Shown piece after piece: positions 42,159 to 52,937 of a DNA stretch of 64,000 nt. The stretch is from Mycobacterium sp. 1554424.7 (GTDB lineage Bacteria > Actinomycetota > Actinomycetes > Mycobacteriales > Mycobacteriaceae), in assembly GCF_001665295.1 (NCBI RefSeq), contig NZ_LZSE01000078.1:1-64000 (forward strand), written 5' to 3'. The number at the start of each line of letters is the position of its first letter. The first letter of the stretch is position 1. The notes under the pieces were generated by a model. That model was given only the letters and a program-made list of their open reading frames with translations, made no database searches and had not been told where the DNA came from. Made by a program: the position numbers and the translations under genes.

Positions 42159-44330
42159 TCAGTGCCCGAACGCGCGACCGGCCAGCTCGACGCCGTCGTG
42201 CAGCCGCAGGCCGGCCGCTGACGCGCCGACGGCCACCGCGTGACCGCCGGGCTCGATGCGCCAGGTTCGCGCGCCGCCGTCGTAGTGCGCCAGCAGGCGC
42301 GGATCGGCCTCGATGCTCACCCGGCGGGTCGCGCCCGGCTCGAGCTCCACCCGGCGGAATCCCAGCAGCCGCAGGCATCGCTCGCCGGGGAACGCGGTCA
42401 GGTACAGCTGCGGCACGTCGGCCCCGGCGCGGTCGCCCACGTTGGCGACGGTGAAGCTCGCGGTGACGGTCTCGCCGCCGGTCACCGCCAGGTCGCGGTA
42501 CTCAAAGCTGGTGTAGGACAGGCCATGACCGAATGCGAACATCGGCGCCAGGCCGTTCTTGGCGAACCAGCGATAGCCGACATCGGCCCCTTCGACATAG
42601 TCGATCGTCGTCGGCGTCCCCCACGCGGCGCCCGAGTCGGGCAGCGCCGGCCGCGGGGTCTGGGCCAGGTCGACGGGGAAGCTGATCGGCAGTCGGCCGG
42701 ACGGATTCACCTTCCCCACAAGGACTTCCGCGATCGCGCGGCCGCCGGCCTGGCCCGGATACCAGGCCGCCACGATGGCGTTCGCCGAGTCCCGCCAGGG
42801 CATGGCCACCGGGTTGCCGGTCTGAAGCACCACGACGGTATTCGGGTTGGCCGCCGACACCGCGGCGATCAGCTCGTCCTGGCCCCACGGCAGCGCGAGG
42901 TCGGCGCCGTCGTAGCCCTCCCCTTCGGCGCGGACGGCGAACACGACGACGATGTCGGCCCGCCGCGCCGCCCGCACCGCCTCCGCCGCACTGACACCGG
43001 GATCGAATTCGATCTGCGCGTGGGGAAGTTGGTTGCGCAGCTCCTTCAGCGGGCTCGACGGCAGCAGGTACAGGTTGCGCAGCCCGGCCTCCAGGCCTTC
43101 GCCACCGATCGGGATCACGCCGGCGTAGCCGCCCGGCGGGACGACGGCGCTCGACCCGTAGCCGGCCGCGACGCCCAGCTGCGCGTACCCACCGATGACG
43201 GCGATGCGCGCCGCGGAGTCGACGATCGGCAGGACGCCACGGTTGGCCAGCAGCACGATCCCCTGCCGCGCGATTTGCAGCGCAATCTCGTTGTGCGCGT
43301 TCAGATCCGGCGCGGGCGCGTCCCCGCGCCGGTCGATTCCGACCGCGAACATCGACCGCAGGATCCGCCTGACCATGTCCGACAGGCGCTCGGAGGGCAG
43401 CCTCCCGTCGGCGTGGGCGGCGCGCAGGTCCGCGCCGAACGGCTCGGATTGCCACAGCAGCGCGTCGATCTGCGCGCCGCACTCCTGGTCGAGACCGGCC
43501 AGCGCGCATTCCCAGCTCGGCGTTCCGCCCCAGTCGGACATCACCCAGCCGCGGTATCCCCAGGCTCCTTTCAGCACCCCGTTGAGCAGGGGGTCGTTGG
43601 CCGCGGCGTAGTCGCCGTTGACCTTGTTGTAGGCCGCCATCACGGCGCCGGGCGACGAGCGCTCGATGGCGATCTCGAAGGCCAGCAGGTCGGATTCGCG
43701 ATGCGCGGCGGGATCGATGACCGCGTTCAGCCAATGCCGGTTGGTCTCGTTGCAGTTCAGCGAGTAGTGCTTGACCGTCGAAACGACGCCCTGCTCCTGG
43801 ATCCCGTTGACCGACTCCGCGGCGATCGCCGCCGTCAAAAGCGGGTCCTCGGAAAGGTATTCGAAGTTGCGGCCGTTGCGCGGGTCGCGCGCCAGGTTCA
43901 TCGCGCCGGCGAGCTGCACGTTGAACCCGCGACTGCGCGCCTCCCGGCCGATGACCTCGCCGGCGGCGCGGGCCAGCGCCGGGTCGAAGCCGGCGGCCAG
44001 CGCAAGCCCGGCGGGCAGCGCGGTGGCCGTGTCGCCCGGGCGGTAGCCGGGGTTGGTGACGCCGAGGCCGGCGTCGCTCATCAGCAGCGCGGGGATGCCG
44101 AGCCGCGGAACGCCGGGCACGTACGCGGCGCTCATCGGGACGCCCGGCGGGATGCGGTCGTCGCGCAGCGGCCACAGCTCGCCGGCGCCCATCACCCCGA
44201 CGAGCAACGAGAACCGCTCGTCGTCGGTCATCCGGGCCTCGACCTCGCGCGCTCGTGCGTCGGCTGGGTCCAATTGTCCGGCTTCTCCTCGGGCCGCAAG
44301 ACGGCCCGCATCGTCGCCGAACGAGCTCAC
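42159..44330 (-). CDS. bglS: Glycoside hydrolase family 3 beta-glucosidase (Rv0186-like)
   Basis: 723-aa GH3 enzyme hydrolysing terminal beta-glucosyl-type residues. N-terminal TIM-barrel domain with VKHYSLN and the nucleophile motif MSDWGG (D266); alpha/beta second domain; C-terminal fibronectin type III-like domain (ASFTVANVGDRAGADVPQLY). GTG 44330 is chosen because of a GTGA overlap with the upstream metallohydrolase stop; this gives a slightly longer N-terminus than Mtb (691 aa). No signal peptide is apparent, so it is probably cytoplasmic. Last gene of a three-gene operon. Confidence 0.92.
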   Translation of the reverse strand: MSSFGDDAGRLAARGEAGQLDPADARAREVEARMTDDERFSLLVGVMGAGELWPLRDDRIPPGVPMSAAYVPGVPRLGIPALLMSDAGLGVTNPGYRPGDTATALPAGLALAAGFDPALARAAGEVIGREARSRGFNVQLAGAMNLARDPRNGRNFEYLSEDPLLTAAIAAESVNGIQEQGVVSTVKHYSLNCNETNRHWLNAVIDPAAHRESDLLAFEIAIERSSPGAVMAAYNKVNGDYAAANDPLLNGVLKGAWGYRGWVMSDWGGTPSWECALAGLDQECGAQIDALLWQSEPFGADLRAAHADGRLPSERLSDMVRRILRSMFAVGIDRRGDAPAPDLNAHNEIALQIARQGIVLLANRGVLPIVDSAARIAVIGGYAQLGVAAGYGSSAVVPPGGYAGVIPIGGEGLEAGLRNLYLLPSSPLKELRNQLPHAQIEFDPGVSAAEAVRAARRADIVVVFAVRAEGEGYDGADLALPWGQDELIAAVSAANPNTVVVLQTGNPVAMPWRDSANAIVAAWYPGQAGGRAIAEVLVGKVNPSGRLPISFPVDLAQTPRPALPDSGAAWGTPTTIDYVEGADVGYRWFAKNGLAPMFAFGHGLSYTSFEYRDLAVTGGETVTASFTVANVGDRAGADVPQLYLTAFPGERCLRLLGFRRVELEPGATRRVSIEADPRLLAHYDGGARTWRIEPGGHAVAVGASAAGLRLHDGVELAGRAFGH

Positions 44331-44830
44331 CGCACACCCTCTTTCGCGTACACGACGCGGAGCACGTGGCCGAGTTCGGGTCCCATCACCAGCTCCGCCA
44401 GCTCGCAGATCGTCGCGACGAACTCGGGTCCGTGCGCCGGCTCGGCCCGGCACAGGTGATGCGCCACCTCATGCAGCACCACCAGCTCGCGCAGCGCCCA
44501 ATCGGCGGTGTCGCGGTCGGGGACCGCGATAGTGCCCGCGCCGTCGCGGCTTTCGTAGTGCGCGGCGGTGGCGGCCCGCCGCGGGCGCACGCGCAGCGGC
44601 GAAACACCGGGCCAGCGTTGGCGCACCGACGGCAGCGCGAGCACGTCGTCGACGTAGCGCTGCACGGATGCGACCGACCCGAATCGGCCCTCCGGGGGCA
44701 GGGTCAAGTGCGCGCCGAAGAATTCGACGACGGGCGATCCGTGCTCGGCGGCGCGGTCGAACAGCGTGCGGACGAAGTCCTCGGCCGCATAAACCTTGGC
44801 GCGCTGCGAGTCGCGAGCCGCAGGAGTCAC
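44327..44830 (-). CDS. Small zinc metallohydrolase (Rv0185-like)
   Basis: 167 aa. Clear HExxH zinc site (VLHEVAHHL) with further likely ligands in HGPEF about ten residues downstream, the pattern of the TIGR04338-type actinobacterial metallohydrolases. Substrate unknown; no signal peptide. GTG 44830 overlaps the upstream gene stop by GTGA and its own stop overlaps bglS the same way, so all three are coupled. Confidence 0.88.
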   Translation of the reverse strand: MTPAARDSQRAKVYAAEDFVRTLFDRAAEHGSPVVEFFGAHLTLPPEGRFGSVASVQRYVDDVLALPSVRQRWPGVSPLRVRPRRAATAAHYESRDGAGTIAVPDRDTADWALRELVVLHEVAHHLCRAEPAHGPEFVATICELAELVMGPELGHVLRVVYAKEGVR

Positions 44831-45576
44831 TGGCGCAATGCGCTCCGGGCGCCGGGCAGTTCGGGGCTGTTCCCGAGCCGTGCCCGCCGGCCGGCCCGGT
44901 CCCCCGCCCGGCGCGCCGCCGACGAGTACCCCGCCGTCGCGCGACTGACTTGGTAGGTGCCGCGCGCCTTCGACGCGCCGCGATAGAAGTCGCGCAGCTC
45001 AAGATCCTTGTCCCGCAGGGCGATCGCGGTGCCGGGCGGGCGGCGGCGGTCCCTGGTGGCCTCGCGCGTGGCCTCCTCGCGGGCCTCGGCCAGGCGCTGG
45101 CCCACGCGGGCGCCGAAGGCGAGCTGAAAGTTCAGACGGGCCGTGATCGTCGGCGTGGGCCGGTGCGCACCGGAGGCCAGGTAGGCGTCCGACGCGCGCA
45201 CCATCTGCACGACCAGGCTGGCGTAGAGGGCGTGGGTCGCGTCGATGTCCTCGGCGAACCCGTACGCGTAGACGAACGTCGAGTTCGACGCCACGTCGCA
45301 GCGGACGTCGTTGGCCAGGGCGATCACCACGAACAGCTGCACATAGGTCCGCAGCCCCCGGGTGCCCGCCGCCCCGATGGTGATGGTGCGTTGCGTCGGG
45401 GCCTGCACCGGTGAGCGCTTGGCCGCGTGCGAGCGCGCCACCGCCAGGTCGATGGAGGCCGCCGTCGCCATCCGCTGCGCGGCGCTCATGAAGGCGTCCG
45501 CCTCGTGCGCGTTGTCGGTGCCCTCGGCCTGGCGCAGCAGCGCCGCGATGCGAGCCAGCATCTTGTCGTCCGTCAC
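44827..45576 (-). CDS. DUF2786 protein (Rv0184-like)
   Basis: 249 aa, same as Rv0184. The N-terminal helical domain MLARIAALLRQAEGTDNAHEADAFMSAAQRMA is the DUF2786 signature, often near DNA-related proteins. The rest is helical and Arg-rich at the C-terminus. Function unknown. GTG 45576 (VTDDK) rather than the internal ATG five codons on, by length match. First gene of the operon with the metallohydrolase and bglS. Confidence 0.83.
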   Translation of the reverse strand: MTDDKMLARIAALLRQAEGTDNAHEADAFMSAAQRMATAASIDLAVARSHAAKRSPVQAPTQRTITIGAAGTRGLRTYVQLFVVIALANDVRCDVASNSTFVYAYGFAEDIDATHALYASLVVQMVRASDAYLASGAHRPTPTITARLNFQLAFGARVGQRLAEAREEATREATRDRRRPPGTAIALRDKDLELRDFYRGASKARGTYQVSRATAGYSSAARRAGDRAGRRARLGNSPELPGARSALRQ

Positions 45577-45611
45577 ATGCGCCAAACTAACGCAGTCCGA
45601 CGACACATCGC

Positions 45612-47505
<1,894 letters not shown>

Positions 47506-47508
47506 CGG

Positions 47509-48918
47509 ATGCCGAATCCCCCGCTCGTCACGCCCGCGCCCGGGCAACCGGTCCTGTTGTTGGGCGGTTTCGACATCGGCGACCTGGGCTACGCGGCCGA
47601 GGAGTTCTTCGTCTCCGGCACGGCCGCGTCGTACACCCCGACCACCGCGCTGGGTCCCGACGGCCGGTGGAGCGTAACGCCGACCGGCAGCGCCGAATAC
47701 ACCACGCGGATGGTGGCGCTGACTCCAACGGACGCGACCCGCTTCAACGGGACGGTGTTGGTGGAGTGGCTCAACGTGAGCGGCGGCATCGACGCCCCGG
47801 CCGTGTGGATGATGGCGCACCGGGAGATCCTTCGCGCGGGCTACGCCTACGTCGCGGTCTCGGCCCAAAAGGTGGGGGTGGACGGCGGCGGCGAGAACCT
47901 GATGGGCTTCGACATGTCCCTGAAGAGCCAGGACCCGGTCCGCTACGCGGCGCTGGACCACCCGGGCGACGAGTACTCCTACGACATCTATTCGCAGACG
48001 GGCGAACTCGTCCGCGGCGGCGTGCTTGGCGATCTGCCCGTGCGGCACGTCATCGCCGTGGGTGAGTCGCAGTCGGCGATGTTCCTGACGACCTACGTCA
48101 ACGCGGTCCATCCGCTCGCCCAAAGCTACGACGGCTTTTTGGTGCATTCGCGGTTCGGGTCGGCCGCGCCGCTGGACGGCGTTTCCATCTTCGACGAAGC
48201 GCAACTCAACGTGCCCGCCGCGGTCGCGTTCCGCGCCGACCTGCGCGTCCCGCTCATCACGATCATCACCGAGACCGACCTGTTCGGTGGCCCGCGGGAA
48301 GGCTATTACTTCGCGAGGCAACCCGACAACGAATGGCTGCGGGTCTGGGAGATCGCCGGCGCCGCACACGCCGACAACTACACCATCCAGGTGGCGCCGA
48401 TCGACGACGGCTCCGCGCCGCTCGACGCGATCGTGGCCGCCTACGCGCCGACGAACACGCTGATGGGTCAGCAGCTGGAGCACTACATCAACTTCGCGCC
48501 GCAGCACCATTACGTCGTGCAGGCGGCGCTCGCCGCGCTGCACACCTGGGTCCGCACCGGCGAACCGGCGCCCACCGCCCCACCGATCGAGGTCCGCCAC
48601 GGCGAGCTGCCCCGGCCCGTTCTCGATCAGCACGGCCTGGCCCGCGGCGGCGTCCGGACCCCGTGGGTGGACGTGCCGCTCGCCCGGACGTCCGGTCTGG
48701 CCTCAGACGGGCTCGTCGAAAACATCATGGCGGCGATCTTCGGCTCCGGCGAACCGTTCGACACCGCGACCCTGAACCGGCTCTACCCCGGCGGCGCCGT
48801 CCAGTACCTCGACGGCTTCACCGCCGCGCTCGACCGGTCGATCGACTCGGGGTTCATCCTGCCGGCCGATCGCGCCGAGATCCTCGAGCTCGCCGCAGCG
48901 ATGTACCCCGAGAACTGA
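47509..48918 (+). CDS. Alpha/beta hydrolase, Abhydrolase_10-like
   Basis: 469 aa. Nucleophile elbow G185-E-S187-Q-S189 (VGESQSAMF), a late Asp in TETDLFG and His in AGAAHAD complete a plausible triad. The N-terminal WLNVSGGID and the TPTDATRFNGTVLVEW stretch match the Abhydrolase_10 / DUF-type hydrolases of mycobacteria. No signal peptide. Three bases after sigG, so co-transcribed; Mtb lacks a gene here as I recall. Substrate unknown, perhaps an ester of a lipid or xenobiotic. Confidence 0.82.
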   Translation: MPNPPLVTPAPGQPVLLLGGFDIGDLGYAAEEFFVSGTAASYTPTTALGPDGRWSVTPTGSAEYTTRMVALTPTDATRFNGTVLVEWLNVSGGIDAPAVWMMAHREILRAGYAYVAVSAQKVGVDGGGENLMGFDMSLKSQDPVRYAALDHPGDEYSYDIYSQTGELVRGGVLGDLPVRHVIAVGESQSAMFLTTYVNAVHPLAQSYDGFLVHSRFGSAAPLDGVSIFDEAQLNVPAAVAFRADLRVPLITIITETDLFGGPREGYYFARQPDNEWLRVWEIAGAAHADNYTIQVAPIDDGSAPLDAIVAAYAPTNTLMGQQLEHYINFAPQHHYVVQAALAALHTWVRTGEPAPTAPPIEVRHGELPRPVLDQHGLARGGVRTPWVDVPLARTSGLASDGLVENIMAAIFGSGEPFDTATLNRLYPGGAVQYLDGFTAALDRSIDSGFILPADRAEILELAAAMYPEN

Positions 48919-48927
48919 AGGGCGCGT

Positions 48928-49779
48928 TCAGCTTTCGGCGGCCAGCACGTCGCGCACCGCGGCGTCGGCGGCGCTCAGCAGGTCCGGGTCTATGCCGGCG
49001 CGGCCGCGCACCAAAACCGTGGCGCAGTTGGCCGGCGGCAGCCCCTCGGCCGGGCACAGGCCGTCCGGGAGCTTGCCGATCATCGGCAGCAACGCCAACC
49101 CGAGCCCCGAGCGCACCGCCGCGTAGAGCCCCGACAAGTCGCCGCATTCGGCGGCGATCTCGTAAGGGACGCCCTGTTTTTCGAGGATGGAGAAGGCCGG
49201 CTCGCGCAACGTGCACGGCTCGGCGAAGATCACCAGCGGCAACGGGTCCCCCCGCCGGGCGGCGAACGTCCGCGCCGAAACCCACCTCAGCTGGACGACT
49301 CCCGACGCGTTCGCGCGGTCCAAGCCCGACCCGTCGAGCATGATCGCCAGATCCAGCAGCCCCCGGTCGAGCGCGTCCGCCAGAGAGACGTTGCGGTCGA
49401 GCCGGAATCGCGGCCGCCGGTCGGGAAGCCGCTCACGCAGCACCCTGGTCAGGGTGGGCAGCATCACGTCCGCGCCGTGCTCGGTGGCCCCGATCGTCAG
49501 CAGCCTGTGCTCGGTGGCGCCGAGGTCCTCGAGCGCCGTGTCGTGCGCCGCGAGGATCGCGCGGGCGTGCCGCAGCACCTTCTGGCCGACCTCGGTGAAC
49601 AAGACGCCCCGGCCGGAGCGTTCCACCACCGGCTGGCCGACCACGCCCTCCACCTTGCGCAAATGCTGGCTGACGGCCGACTGACTGAGGTGCAGCGCTG
49701 CGGCGGCGCGGTGAAATCCGCCACAGTCGGCGACCGCGACAAGGCTACGCAGCGGCGCGATATCGAGGACCTGGGCCAT
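48928..49779 (-). CDS. LysR-family transcriptional regulator
   Basis: 283 aa from ATG 49779 (MAQVLDIAPLRSL). N-terminal winged HTH (GFHRAAAALHLSQSAVSQHLRKVE) and a C-terminal periplasmic-binding-like effector domain. Divergent from the EamA exporter, the classic LysR arrangement, with an operator candidate in the 157-nt gap. A GTG/ATG further upstream (49815) is less likely. Its effector cannot be told from sequence. Confidence 0.9.
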   Translation of the reverse strand: MAQVLDIAPLRSLVAVADCGGFHRAAAALHLSQSAVSQHLRKVEGVVGQPVVERSGRGVLFTEVGQKVLRHARAILAAHDTALEDLGATEHRLLTIGATEHGADVMLPTLTRVLRERLPDRRPRFRLDRNVSLADALDRGLLDLAIMLDGSGLDRANASGVVQLRWVSARTFAARRGDPLPLVIFAEPCTLREPAFSILEKQGVPYEIAAECGDLSGLYAAVRSGLGLALLPMIGKLPDGLCPAEGLPPANCATVLVRGRAGIDPDLLSAADAAVRDVLAAES

Positions 49780-49860
49780 GCGACGAACCCTAGTCCGATC
49801 AGTGATAACGATCAATCGGTCGCCACGATCACCTGGAATTTCTTTTCAGGAACGCGCATG

Positions 49861-49879
49861 CGATCACTATTGGTGATCG
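49861..49879. promoter_or_regulatory. LysR-type operator CGATCAC-N5-GTGATCG
   Basis: Perfect 7-bp arms with a 5-bp spacer; contains a T-N11-A core (T64 to A76), the LysR consensus. Lies 58 nt before the EamA start. A second related half-site (AGTGATAACGATCA) is near 49800, next to the LysR start, fitting a two-site autoregulatory layout. Confidence 0.72.
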
Positions 49880-49936
49880 ATTGCGATCGCTAATAATCGT
49901 TGGACGGCGCCCAGCGGCGTCGACGACCATGGGGGC

Positions 49937-50884
49937 ATGGACCTGCCGCGCATGCCGTTGACCACCGCCTCGGCGGTCACGTTCACCTACGCGATCGGTT
50001 ACCCGATCGGCGCGCTGGCGGTCGCGGGGATGACCCCGATGGCCGTCTTGGTGCTGCGATTCGGTCTGGCCGCAATCATTCTGGCGTGCTGGGCCGCGCT
50101 GGCCCGAACGGCGTGGCCCCGAGGCGCGCAGTTCGGGCACGTCGTCGTTGCTGGCCTGCTCATCCAGGCCGTGCAATTCTGCTGCCTCTACGAGGCGCTG
50201 CTGCTCGGCGCGCCGGCGGTGCTGTGTGCGGTCGTCGTCGCGATGAACCCGGTCACCACGACGATCCTGGCCGCGATCTTCCTGCGCGAGCGGCTCGGCT
50301 CGCGGCGGGTGATCGCCCTGGCCCTCGGGGTCATCGCGGTGCTCGCCGCGTGCGCCAAGAGGCTGATGAGCACGCACGGCGTCGACCCCGTCATAGCGCT
50401 GCTTGTGGTTGCGCTGCTTGGGCTTTCGGCCGGCGGCGTGTACCAGCAGCGGTATTGCTCCGGCGTCGACTTCCGGGCCATGAGCGCGGTGCAGAACGCC
50501 GTGGCGCTGATTCCCGCGGCGGCGCTGGCGCTGCTGACGCCCTTCGCGGTGCACGACGCGACCAAGGCCGCCGTCGCGGTCACCGGCATGGTGCTGCTCA
50601 ACGCCACGCTGGCGGTCAGCATCTACCTGCGCGCGATCAGCCTGCACGGGGCGGCGGCGGTGGCGATGCTGTTCGCCGTCATTCCCGCGGTCGCCGCGGT
50701 GCTGTCCTGGCTGATGCTGGGCCAGCGCCCGGACGTCGGTGTCGCCATCGGCCTGCTCGCCGGCGGCCTCGCCTGCTGGCTCAACAGCGGGGCATCCCGC
50801 CGCGCGCCGGCGCGACGCCCCGATCTCCTGCCCGAGCCCGACGCGTGCTCGCGGTCAGAACTGAAAGAGGCGGCTGTCCGGTGA
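49937..50884 (+). CDS. EamA/DMT-family exporter
   Basis: 315 aa with about ten TM helices in two EamA repeats (first ending near residue 135, second around residues 150-285). Members export amino acids or small metabolites. ATG 49937. Divergent from, and likely controlled by, the LysR gene. Its 3' end overlaps the convergent dehydrogenase gene by 30 nt. The charged C-terminal tail (RRAPARRPDLLPEP) is short. Confidence 0.88.
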   Translation: MDLPRMPLTTASAVTFTYAIGYPIGALAVAGMTPMAVLVLRFGLAAIILACWAALARTAWPRGAQFGHVVVAGLLIQAVQFCCLYEALLLGAPAVLCAVVVAMNPVTTTILAAIFLRERLGSRRVIALALGVIAVLAACAKRLMSTHGVDPVIALLVVALLGLSAGGVYQQRYCSGVDFRAMSAVQNAVALIPAAALALLTPFAVHDATKAAVAVTGMVLLNATLAVSIYLRAISLHGAAAVAMLFAVIPAVAAVLSWLMLGQRPDVGVAIGLLAGGLACWLNSGASRRAPARRPDLLPEPDACSRSELKEAAVR

Positions 50885-52006
50885 CGGGCCCGGCACCGGG
50901 CGGACCAGCCCGGCCCCGGTGACCAGCGGCAGGTCGAGCGCGGACAGCAGGCCGGGCGCGGCCGCGCACACCGCGGGGATGGCGTTGACCATGCGCGACG
51001 CGCCCGCAATGCGCGCGCCGAGGTCGTGGTCGCGGTCCTCGGCCATCTCGAATTCGCAACGCATGCTGGGGGATCCCTCGATCTCGACGCGGTAGAGGCC
51101 GCGGCCGGACGCCAGGCCGTAGCCGAGGTCCTTCGGCGGGATGCGGATGTGTGGCTGCGGCCACTGCGGCGCGACGTCGTCGCGCATCCGCGTCACGTGA
51201 TCGAGCACGAATGTCGCCTTCTCGCCCATTTTGTCGGTGTATCCGGTCAGCGTGGAGCGCATGGCCGCGATCGTTCCCGCCGCGACGTGTCCGGTGGGCG
51301 TGTCGAACGACTCGGGGGCGGCGACGCGTTCGTTGCTCTCCTCGATGCGGTCGATCTTGACGCCGAGCCCCGCGGCGAGCTGGTGCAGGACCGGGCCCCA
51401 GCCGAAGGTGAACATTCCCGGCTGGGCCGCGAAGGCCCGGTATTCCGGCGGCTTGCCGAACCCGAGGATCTCGTAGACCGCGGCCTTGTCCGGGTAGGTG
51501 GCGTAGTTGAACATCTCGGTCACCCGCACCGACTCGATCACCCGCGAGACCCCCGAAAGCACGAGCGGCAGAATGTCATTGGCAAAACCGGAGTCGATCC
51601 CGGTGGTGAAGAACGACGCCCCGCCGTCCAGCGCGGCGCGCCGCAACGGATCGGTGAACGCACGGTCCACGCCGTCGGGGAACACCAGCGGGACCACCGA
51701 ACACGACACCACGTTCTTCCCGGCGCGCAGCAGCGACGCCATGTCCTCGACGGCCTCCAGCGGCCGCAGGTTGGCGCCCGCGGCGTAGACGACCGCATCG
51801 GCATCGCCGGCGATCATCCGCGCCGGGTCCCGGGTGGCGACCACCCCGACCGGCGGGATGCCGCACAACTCCCCGGCGTCGCGGCCCGCCTTGGCATCGC
51901 TGTGCACGACGACGTTGACCAGCTCCAGTTGCGGGTGGTCGATCACCCCGCGCAGGGCGATGACGCCCATGGAGCCCGGCCCCCAGACCCCCACCTTCAA
52001 CACCAC
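50855..52006 (-). CDS. NAD(P)-dependent amine dehydrogenase-like protein (DapB-like N-terminus)
   Basis: 383 aa. The N-terminal Rossmann motif (VGVWGPGSMG) and YAAGANLRPLEAVEDM resemble dihydrodipicolinate reductase and 2,4-diaminopentanoate dehydrogenase-type enzymes. The following SFFTTGIDSGFANDILPLVL and a substrate domain fit this subgroup, common in mycobacteria near lipid or steroid genes. Reaction not determinable. Start GTG 52006 (alternative GTG 52003). Divergent from the IclR gene over a 60-nt gap containing a palindrome. Confidence 0.8.
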   Translation of the reverse strand: MVLKVGVWGPGSMGVIALRGVIDHPQLELVNVVVHSDAKAGRDAGELCGIPPVGVVATRDPARMIAGDADAVVYAAGANLRPLEAVEDMASLLRAGKNVVSCSVVPLVFPDGVDRAFTDPLRRAALDGGASFFTTGIDSGFANDILPLVLSGVSRVIESVRVTEMFNYATYPDKAAVYEILGFGKPPEYRAFAAQPGMFTFGWGPVLHQLAAGLGVKIDRIEESNERVAAPESFDTPTGHVAAGTIAAMRSTLTGYTDKMGEKATFVLDHVTRMRDDVAPQWPQPHIRIPPKDLGYGLASGRGLYRVEIEGSPSMRCEFEMAEDRDHDLGARIAGASRMVNAIPAVCAAAPGLLSALDLPLVTGAGLVRPVPGPSPDSRLFQF

Positions 52007-52011
52007 AAATC

Positions 52012-52025
52012 TCCTATTATTAGGA
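52012..52025. promoter_or_regulatory. Palindrome TCCTA-TTAT-TAGGA between divergent dehydrogenase and IclR genes
   Basis: Perfect 5-bp arms with a 4-bp spacer, only six bases from the dehydrogenase start. Probably an IclR operator controlling the dehydrogenase; assigned from position. Confidence 0.6.
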
Positions 52026-52066
52026 CGCTTATCCTTAGATTTCGGACGGATCGTAAGGAGCCTCGC

Positions 52067-52933
52067 GTGGGTGAGTCAACCGCCAAATCTCCGCCCACCG
52101 CCCGCGTGATGGATGTGCTTGGGACCCTGGCGGATTCACCGGCCGGCCGCACGTCGGCCGAGCTGGCGAAGGCCTGCCGGATCAGCACCTCGACCTGCGC
52201 CCTGGTGCTGGCCGAGCTGGAACGGCGCGCCTGGGTGGCGCGGCGCGCCGACCGTCGCTACGTGCTGGGCAGCGGCCTGTTCGGCCTGGTGCACGGGCTG
52301 CGGACGCAGTTCCCCCTGCTGGACCGCGGGCGCGAAGCGCTCCGCTTCCTGCACGACGCGCTGGGCGCGGGCTGTTCGATGTCGAGGATCGGTGAGCGCC
52401 ACCTGACCACCGTCGACGCGGTCGGCCACGGCACCGACGGCGAGCACGCCGTCGGGCAGCGCTTCCCCATCGACCCGCCGTTCGGCCTGGTCGCGATGGC
52501 CTGGCGCGACGACGATTCCGTCGAGGCCTGGCTGCACCGCGTCACGCCGCGGCTGACGCGCACCGAGGTGGCCCAGCATCGCGGGGTGCTGGCCGACATC
52601 CGCGCCCGCGGCTACGGCGCGTGGCGGTTCGACGACACCCACCGGTCGCTGCACCACCGGCTCGCCGATGTGCTCGCCTCGCTGGAACCCACCGCGCAGG
52701 TCACGCGCCAGCTCACCACCCTGATGACCATGGTGACGCTGCGATCGGTCACCGATACCCTGGAAAGCGATTTGGCGGCAACGGAATTCGTCGTGCTCCC
52801 GATCTTCGGCCGCGACGGCCAACCGGAGTACCAGATCGAGATCCATCTGGGTCGCCCGGCCGGGCTGACGCCGGAGGCGCTGGACACCGCGCTGCGGCGC
52901 GCGCAGGAAATGTTAACCGCCGGACTAGGCTAG
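52067..52933 (+). CDS. IclR-family transcriptional regulator
   Basis: 288 aa. N-terminal winged HTH (RTSAELAKACRISTSTCALVLAELERR) and an IclR effector-binding domain (from about residue 85). GTG 52067 with AAGGAG six bases upstream. The effector domain has the PFGLVAMAW strand typical of the family. Divergent from the dehydrogenase gene and likely its regulator. Followed after four bases by pirin, so the two may share a transcript. Confidence 0.88.
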   Translation: MGESTAKSPPTARVMDVLGTLADSPAGRTSAELAKACRISTSTCALVLAELERRAWVARRADRRYVLGSGLFGLVHGLRTQFPLLDRGREALRFLHDALGAGCSMSRIGERHLTTVDAVGHGTDGEHAVGQRFPIDPPFGLVAMAWRDDDSVEAWLHRVTPRLTRTEVAQHRGVLADIRARGYGAWRFDDTHRSLHHRLADVLASLEPTAQVTRQLTTLMTMVTLRSVTDTLESDLAATEFVVLPIFGRDGQPEYQIEIHLGRPAGLTPEALDTALRRAQEMLTAGLG

Positions 52934-52937
52934 CCCC

